Assembly: GCA_030040415.1 (NCBI GenBank)
Contig: JASHTT010000101.1
Location: 1 to 10,876, forward strand
Direction: 5' to 3'
Length of the DNA: 10,876 nucleotides
Source: Streptosporangiaceae bacterium
Lineage (GTDB): Bacteria > Actinomycetota > Actinomycetes > Streptosporangiales > Streptosporangiaceae
The notes beneath the pieces were generated by a model. That model searched no databases. It worked only from the letters and a program-made list of their open reading frames with translations, and was not told where the DNA came from. Positions within the stretch are counted from its first letter, which is position 1, and every line of letters begins with the position of its first letter. Made by a program: the position numbers and the translations under genes. Of this stretch, positions 6,778 to 10,876 are shown piece by piece.

Positions 6778-7464
6778 ATGCTGGAGTTGAGCCTGATCAC
6801 GCCAGAGCACGGGTCGCTGTCCGTGCTCGCGATCGGTGCGCACCCGGACGACATAGAGATCGGGGCAGGCGCGACGCTGCTTGCTCTTGCCGAGTCCACG
6901 CCGGGTTTGCGGGTGCGCTACGTCCTGATGACAGGAACGGCGGCTCGACAGCTAGAGGCACGGACCGCCGCGGAGACGTTCCTGCCCAATGCCGAGCTAT
7001 CCATAGAGCTGCATGACCTGCCGGAGGGTCGGCTCCCCGCAGCGTGGGCCGACACGAAAAACGTGCTCGAACAGGTCGCGCGATCGTTTGAACCCGACCT
7101 GGTCGTCGCACCGTCGGCCGCGGACGCGCACCAGGATCACAGGACCATCGGCGAGATCGTGCCGACGGTATTCCGCGACCAGCTCTACCTCGCCTACGAG
7201 ATACCCAAATGGGATGGCGACCTCGGCCTCGGGCGGCCGCAGGTTTACATGCCCCTGCGAGCTGACGCGGCACGGCGCAAGGCGGAGCTGCTGCATAAGT
7301 GTTACCCGTCCCAGCAAGGCCGGGACTGGTGGGACGACGAGGTCTTCCTCGGGCTGGCCCGGTTGCGCGGCATGGAGTGCCGTGCCCCGTACGCCGAGGC
7401 GTTCACGTGCACGAAGCTGGTGCTCGGCAGTCAGCCCCTGCATCCGCGCCAACCCAGGAAGTGA
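6778..7464 (+). CDS. PIG-L (LmbE) family zinc deacetylase
   Basis: A 228-residue cytosolic metalloenzyme of the family that removes N-acetyl groups from GlcNAc-containing substrates, as MshB and BshB do. AHPDDIEIG at 21-29 is the hallmark motif: His22 and Asp25 should bind zinc and Asp24 act as base. HQDH at 118-121 supplies the HxxH, with His121 the likely third ligand. The ATG at 6778 was chosen because GGTGAG precedes it at good spacing. A longer frame from 6709 would add 23 Arg/Trp-rich residues overlapping the end of the previous gene. The stop-to-start gap is 7 bases, so co-translation is likely. In this setting it probably deacetylates an amino sugar, as nucleotide sugar, lipid-linked intermediate or glycoside. 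Family very sure, substrate unknown. Confidence 0.92.
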   Translation: MLELSLITPEHGSLSVLAIGAHPDDIEIGAGATLLALAESTPGLRVRYVLMTGTAARQLEARTAAETFLPNAELSIELHDLPEGRLPAAWADTKNVLEQVARSFEPDLVVAPSAADAHQDHRTIGEIVPTVFRDQLYLAYEIPKWDGDLGLGRPQVYMPLRADAARRKAELLHKCYPSQQGRDWWDDEVFLGLARLRGMECRAPYAEAFTCTKLVLGSQPLHPRQPRK

Positions 7465-7473
7465 GGAACCCCC

Positions 7474-8412
7474 ATGACCGTCATGGTCGACCCGGACCTG
7501 CAGGACGACGCGCTCAGGCAGGCACTCTACGACGGCAAGCTGATCGTGCTGACTCGCCTGCAGGCGGTCAGCGACCTGGTGGACTACACGCGCGAGCAGC
7601 TGGTGGACCTGTTCGCGCCGTTTGAGCCCGAGCACGCGCACGAGCACATCGAACCAGCCGAGATGGCCAAGCTGCTCGGCGAATGGAAGCCCCGGTGGAT
7701 CCACGCGGAGCGGTCGAAGCAGCTCGTCTGCGACATCATCGCGCAGGCCGGCCTGCCTGTTGAGTTCACGCACTACGACGTGCCGCGGCCGCGCACCTCG
7801 TTCCCGGTTGGCCACCTCACCACCGGCGTCGCCGCTGCCTTCCCGTGGCACCGGGACTCCTGGTATAGCGCGCCCGTCCAGCAGCTCAACTGGTGGCTGC
7901 CAGTCTTCCCGGTCAGGGAGGACAACTCGATGGCCTTCGACCTCAACGGCTTCGGGCGCGCGGTGCCGAACACATCGGACACCTTCGACTACTACCGGAA
8001 CAATACCCAGCGGCTGACCGCGGCCCAGAACGTGACGAAGGAGGAGCAGGCCCGACCCGGCGCGATCGACCACAAGGCCGCGCAGGAACTTATAGTGCTC
8101 CCCTCCCCCGGCTCGGTGCTGCTGTTCGCGGGCGCACAGTTGCATACGTCGATACCCAATACTTCAGGGCTCGCGCGCTACAGCATCGACTTCCGCACCG
8201 TAGACGCCAGGGACTTGGTCGCGCGCCGTGGCGCTCCCGTCGTCGACGCGGCCTGCACCGGCACGGCCATCAGGGACTTCGTCAACATCTCCGACGGCAG
8301 CATCTTCAACGAGGCAACCGTGACGGCCATCTACGGGCCTCCGCCTGACGACGTGATGCTGGTCTTCACCGCTGCCGAGGCTGAGCGGTCCGCGGAGGCT
8401 GTGTCGTCCTGA
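7474..8412 (+). CDS. Fe(II)/2-oxoglutarate dioxygenase, phytanoyl-CoA hydroxylase-like
   Basis: A 312-residue predicted non-haem iron oxygenase of the phytanoyl-CoA dioxygenase superfamily. The iron triad is visible as His126 and Asp128 in FPWHRDSWYS and His224 in GAQLHTSIPN. Arg235 in LARYSIDFR lies 11 residues after the distal His, where this superfamily binds the 2-oxoglutarate carboxylate. Because the motif is HxD and not HxG/A, hydroxylation or another oxidation is likelier than halogenation. The ATG at 7474 has GAGG 7 bases upstream, 9 bases after the deacetylase stop, so it is the last gene of the operon. I do not recognise a specific characterised relative. Its place among sugar-tailoring genes suggests oxidation of a sugar or of a glycosylated product, which is inference. 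No signal peptide or membrane segment is seen. Confidence 0.82.
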   Translation: MTVMVDPDLQDDALRQALYDGKLIVLTRLQAVSDLVDYTREQLVDLFAPFEPEHAHEHIEPAEMAKLLGEWKPRWIHAERSKQLVCDIIAQAGLPVEFTHYDVPRPRTSFPVGHLTTGVAAAFPWHRDSWYSAPVQQLNWWLPVFPVREDNSMAFDLNGFGRAVPNTSDTFDYYRNNTQRLTAAQNVTKEEQARPGAIDHKAAQELIVLPSPGSVLLFAGAQLHTSIPNTSGLARYSIDFRTVDARDLVARRGAPVVDAACTGTAIRDFVNISDGSIFNEATVTAIYGPPPDDVMLVFTAAEAERSAEAVSS

Positions 8413-8436
8413 CCCGGCCGTCATGGTGCGCTTTCA

Positions 8437-8466
8437 GGACCGAAGCGTGGCCGCAGGGTCCGGTCC
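8437..8466. terminator. Weak hairpin between convergent genes
   Basis: GGACCG at 8437-8442 can pair with CGGTCC at 8461-8466 around an 18-base loop, in the 74-base gap between two convergent operons. There is no T-run on either side, so it would be a poor intrinsic terminator. The location is the main support. Confidence 0.3.
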
Positions 8467-8486
8467 GGCTCGTAACCTGCTGTCCG

Positions 8487-9713
8487 TCAGCTGCCGAACA
8501 GCACGCCGGACAGCCGTCCGAACTGCTCGTTCAGCAGTGCCACGTTCGCCGCGTTGTGCTCGGCCAGCGTCAGGTGGATCTCCGCTGACCGCTTCTCCAG
8601 TTCGGTGAGCTTTCCGATCAGCTCGTCTTCTTCGATCGCCTTCGCCGGCTGGCAGAACTCGCCGACTCCCATGTCGGCCATAAGCGCGTCGTGCTTGGGC
8701 GAGTAGCTGATCGCGATCGTCGGCCTAGAGAGCATCAGGGCCGCGACAATGTTGTGGAAGCGGGTGGCCACCACGTAACTCACCTGCGCCATCTCCCGCA
8801 TGACGTCGGCGAACGTAACTACCGGCTCCGCGACGACCTGTCCGGGGCGCAAGTCCGGTCGCGACGCCTTCAGGTCGGCCAGGATCTCCTGCAGTGCGCC
8901 GTCGTCGGAGCCGTTGGTGTCCCCCACGATCAGCCGGACGGTCCGGCCCTGGTCCACGAGCGCACGCACAAAGCGCTTCATACCGTCGATGTAGGCGGCG
9001 TAGATCTCGTCTGCGTGGGCGCGATCGGCGTTGCTGCCGAAGTAGGCCATCACGCCGACACCGACGCTCTGCGGATCCGGCTGGTTGCGTCCGTCCACCG
9101 GCAGCGCGAAGGCCAAGTCAGGGTAAATGCGGTCGGCGGACACGTCCAGCCCGCGCTGGCGCATCGCCTCCCTCGAGTTCTCGTTCCGGTAGGAGCGGTA
9201 GGACGCCAGCCGCGCGGCCCAGTTGAACAGGATCCTGACCGTGCGCTGGCTGATCGCCCCGGCTCCGACGCTAACCAGAGCAACCTTCGTGCGCATCAGC
9301 CTGCCCGAGACGCCGAGCAGGAACATGGAGTACGGGAACTCCAGCGCGGGCAGCGGAAGGCTCGCCTCCAGCACGCCCATGCCGGGGACGATCACCACGT
9401 CGTGGCGGCGGACCCAGGACGCTACCCGGACCGCATCAAGAGCCTTGCCGAGCACCTTGAGCGGGATCGCGCGTACTCCGCTGACGCGGTCGGCGTATCG
9501 CTGGTACCAGAAGAGCGGCACGGCGTCGATCCCGTACTGACCGCTGATCCAGTCCGGTCCGGTGCACAGGGCGTCCACGACCGCATCCGGGTGCGTGGCC
9601 CTGAGGTAGGCGAGGACCGACTCCATCGAGGCGTCGTTGCCGATGTTGCCGGAGCCGAGCTTGCCGAATATGCCGACCCTAGGCGGCCGCGCGACCCGGC
9701 TGCTCACGGTCAC
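8487..9713 (-). CDS. Polysaccharide pyruvyl transferase family protein
   Basis: A 408-residue member of the pyruvyl transferase family (CsaB/WcaK type), which mostly uses phosphoenolpyruvate to put ketal-pyruvate on surface glycans; some members do other group transfers. The N-terminal glycine-rich signature is GKLGSGNIGND (17-27). VIVPGMGVLE (107-116) and LVSVGAGAI (146-154) follow. The C-terminal half carries VVATRFHNIVAALMLSRP (314-331), with the family's conserved R.H, then SYSPKHDALMADMG (336-349). The protein is soluble. The GTG start at 9713 overlaps the stop of the upstream glycosyltransferase as GTGA, with GGGAG 7 bases before it, so the two are translationally coupled. The product is probably an acidic, pyruvylated or similarly decorated glycan. 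Family sure; acceptor unknown. Confidence 0.92.
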   Translation of the reverse strand: MTVSSRVARPPRVGIFGKLGSGNIGNDASMESVLAYLRATHPDAVVDALCTGPDWISGQYGIDAVPLFWYQRYADRVSGVRAIPLKVLGKALDAVRVASWVRRHDVVIVPGMGVLEASLPLPALEFPYSMFLLGVSGRLMRTKVALVSVGAGAISQRTVRILFNWAARLASYRSYRNENSREAMRQRGLDVSADRIYPDLAFALPVDGRNQPDPQSVGVGVMAYFGSNADRAHADEIYAAYIDGMKRFVRALVDQGRTVRLIVGDTNGSDDGALQEILADLKASRPDLRPGQVVAEPVVTFADVMREMAQVSYVVATRFHNIVAALMLSRPTIAISYSPKHDALMADMGVGEFCQPAKAIEEDELIGKLTELEKRSAEIHLTLAEHNAANVALLNEQFGRLSGVLFGS

Positions 9714-10684
9714 GACGGGCTCCCGTTCCGGCCGGCCACGACCGCGTCAATGCTGACGTGCGGAGCGGAGTCCGGCGTCAGTCCGGCGCCTGGCTCGGGG
9801 ACGATCAGGCCGGCTCGCGAGACAGTCCGGCTCACCACCGGAAGCGCGCGGCCGACCGCGAAGCGGGCAAGGATCCGGTAGCACTCCGCACGCTCAGAGG
9901 GCGACAGCGGCGCCCGCCCGATGGCCGTCGCATAGGACAGGAAGTACTCGCCGTACAGCCGCGCGACCGGGTGCCGCAGCCGGCTGCCACGACGCGGGTC
10001 CAGGTTGGCACATCGGCCGCGCACGGTTTTGCGCTTGCCGGCCTGGCCGCCGTGCTCGCGGCGGAAGTACAGCCAGTCGGGCACCATGCAGAAGGGGCCG
10101 TGCAGGGCGATCTCGGCGGTGAATGTTCGGTCGGCGAAGTGGTAGCTGCCGTGCAGCGCCGTCCGGCGGAGCACGTCCAGCCTGACCACGCCGCCCTCAT
10201 CGTCGCCCCAGCCGTCGAACAGCATGCTACGCAGCCGCTCTGATGCCCGTGGCGCGTCCGTCTTCACCGGGTAGGGCACCAGTTCCGTCAGCTTGCCGTC
10301 GCCGTCAATCACGGCCGACCACGAGTGCGCGAGCACGACCTGCGGGTGCTCGTCCAGCACATCGACGCAGCGCTCGAGCAGGTCCCGTGCGTACAGGTCA
10401 TCGTGCGAGGCGGTCTTGAACAGCTCGCCCCTGGCCTGGTCGATGGTGAAGTTGTGGTTGGGGGCCGAGCCGATGTTGTGCGGTTGGCGGAAATACCGGA
10501 TGCGGGAGTCCTGGAGCGCGTACCGGCGGCAGATCTCGGCGGTGCTGTCGGATGACGCATTGTCCGAGATGATCAGCTCGAAGTCGGTGTAGGTCTGCCC
10601 GAGGAGCGCCTCCAGCGACTCGGCCAGGTAATTCTCCCCGTTGTAAACCGCGAGCCCGATGCTAAGCCGGGGAACGGCTGTCAT
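9710..10684 (-). CDS. Family 2 glycosyltransferase (GT-A fold)
   Basis: A 324-residue inverting glycosyltransferase that probably adds one sugar from a nucleotide donor to the growing glycan at the inner membrane face. The GT-A domain begins with LSIGLAVYNGENYLAESLEALLGQ near residue 7. The nucleotide-binding Asp lies in ISDNASSDST (39-48), the metal-binding Asp cluster in HDD (94-96), and the catalytic-base region in DRTFTAEIALHGPF (185-198). No membrane segment is evident, and the last 35 residues are low in conserved features. Start: AGGAG at 10698-10694 touches the first ATG (10693) with no gap but stands 9 bases before the second ATG (10684), so the second was chosen and the product loses only Met-Lys-Thr. 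Its stop overlaps the pyruvyl transferase start by 4 bases. Donor and acceptor unknown. Confidence 0.92.
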   Translation of the reverse strand: MTAVPRLSIGLAVYNGENYLAESLEALLGQTYTDFELIISDNASSDSTAEICRRYALQDSRIRYFRQPHNIGSAPNHNFTIDQARGELFKTASHDDLYARDLLERCVDVLDEHPQVVLAHSWSAVIDGDGKLTELVPYPVKTDAPRASERLRSMLFDGWGDDEGGVVRLDVLRRTALHGSYHFADRTFTAEIALHGPFCMVPDWLYFRREHGGQAGKRKTVRGRCANLDPRRGSRLRHPVARLYGEYFLSYATAIGRAPLSPSERAECYRILARFAVGRALPVVSRTVSRAGLIVPEPGAGLTPDSAPHVSIDAVVAGRNGSPS

Positions 10685-10693
10685 AGTCTTCAT

Positions 10694-10698
10694 CTCCT
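10694..10698 (-). promoter_or_regulatory. Ribosome binding site AGGAG deciding the glycosyltransferase start
   Basis: AGGAG on the minus strand directly abuts ATG 10693 but is spaced 9 bases from ATG 10684. Only the latter fits normal initiation geometry. Confidence 0.6.
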
Positions 10699-10752
10699 GG
10701 TGGGTCGGGGTGAGCCTGGGTCACCGGTCGGCTGGGGCACAGGTAAGCGGCG

Positions 10753-10876
10753 TCATAGGCCGGGTGCCGCCGGGGCGGCGCGGTCACGGGCATGCCGCCC
10801 TGCCGGACGGCCTGAGGAGCGGCCGTTGGACTGGACGACCGACGCCCCCCTGAGTGCGCGGTTCAGCTGCCACCAC
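10753..10876 (-). CDS. Possible C-terminal end of an upstream gene (partial)
   Basis: From the right edge, a minus-strand frame reads about 40 codons to a TGA at 10755-10753, beginning WWQLNRALRGASVVQ and ending in an Arg/Ala/Pro-rich tail. About 80 % of its third positions are G or C by hand count, higher than the only other sizeable open frame on that strand, which ends earlier. It is in the right orientation and place to be the gene before the glycosyltransferase. I cannot assign a family, and it may not be coding. Confidence 0.35.
   Translation of the reverse strand, partial: WWQLNRALRGASVVQSNGRSSGRPAGRHARDRAAPAAPGL

Noticed and set aside
6997..8145. 382-codon open frame on the minus strand
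   Set aside because: It is a mirror of the deacetylase and dioxygenase genes, both supported by catalytic motifs.
8691..9881. 396-codon open frame on the plus strand
   Set aside because: It is antisense to the pyruvyl transferase and the end of the glycosyltransferase, and its product is rich in Arg/His/Val without recognisable motifs.
1..10876. tRNA, rRNA, riboswitch or CRISPR array
   Set aside because: Reading both strands of the intergenic parts showed no cloverleaf, conserved riboswitch core or regularly spaced repeats beyond the two tandem 20-mers.

Overview
The window comes from a GC-rich actinomycete-type chromosome. Sampled coding stretches are about 70 % G+C, GTG and possibly TTG starts occur, and genes are packed tightly with short overlaps. 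I cannot name the genus. Apart from the left end, it reads as one cell-surface glycan or glycoconjugate biosynthesis locus.

Layout. (1) 1-822, minus strand: a partial gene, cut by the window edge, for a helix-turn-helix protein related to IS630-family transposases but with an altered catalytic core. Upstream of it lie two tandem 20-bp repeats and an 11-bp palindrome. (2) About 823-1319: a gene-poor stretch; 901-1200 is only about 49 % G+C by hand count. (3) 1320-3412, plus strand: an initiating polyprenyl-phosphate sugar-phosphate transferase, whose stop overlaps a possible start of an ECF-type sigma factor. (4) 3395-4534, minus strand: a shortened, divergent member of the sugar C-methyltransferase family, convergent with and overlapping the sigma gene. 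(5) 4654-8412, plus strand: a four-gene operon with gaps of 14, 7 and 9 bases: canonical sugar C-methyltransferase, CTP:glucose-1-phosphate cytidylyltransferase-like enzyme, PIG-L (LmbE) deacetylase, and Fe(II)/2-oxoglutarate dioxygenase. (6) 8487-10684, minus strand: polysaccharide pyruvyl transferase and family 2 glycosyltransferase, overlapping by 4 bp, preceded by a possible partial gene running off the right edge.

How they may work together (inference). The nucleotidyltransferase activates a sugar 1-phosphate. The C-methyltransferase, deacetylase and dioxygenase tailor it, giving an unusual, possibly branched and N-deacetylated or hydroxylated sugar. The sugar-phosphate transferase loads the first sugar on polyprenyl phosphate, the glycosyltransferase extends the chain, and the pyruvyl transferase adds a ketal-pyruvate or related cap. 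No dehydratase, aminotransferase, flippase, polymerase or chain-length regulator is visible, so the pathway must be completed outside the window.

Most notable points: a sigma factor apparently coupled to the initiating transferase; a degenerate methyltransferase paralogue facing a canonical one; and a probably domesticated transposase relative with a possible repeat-type operator.
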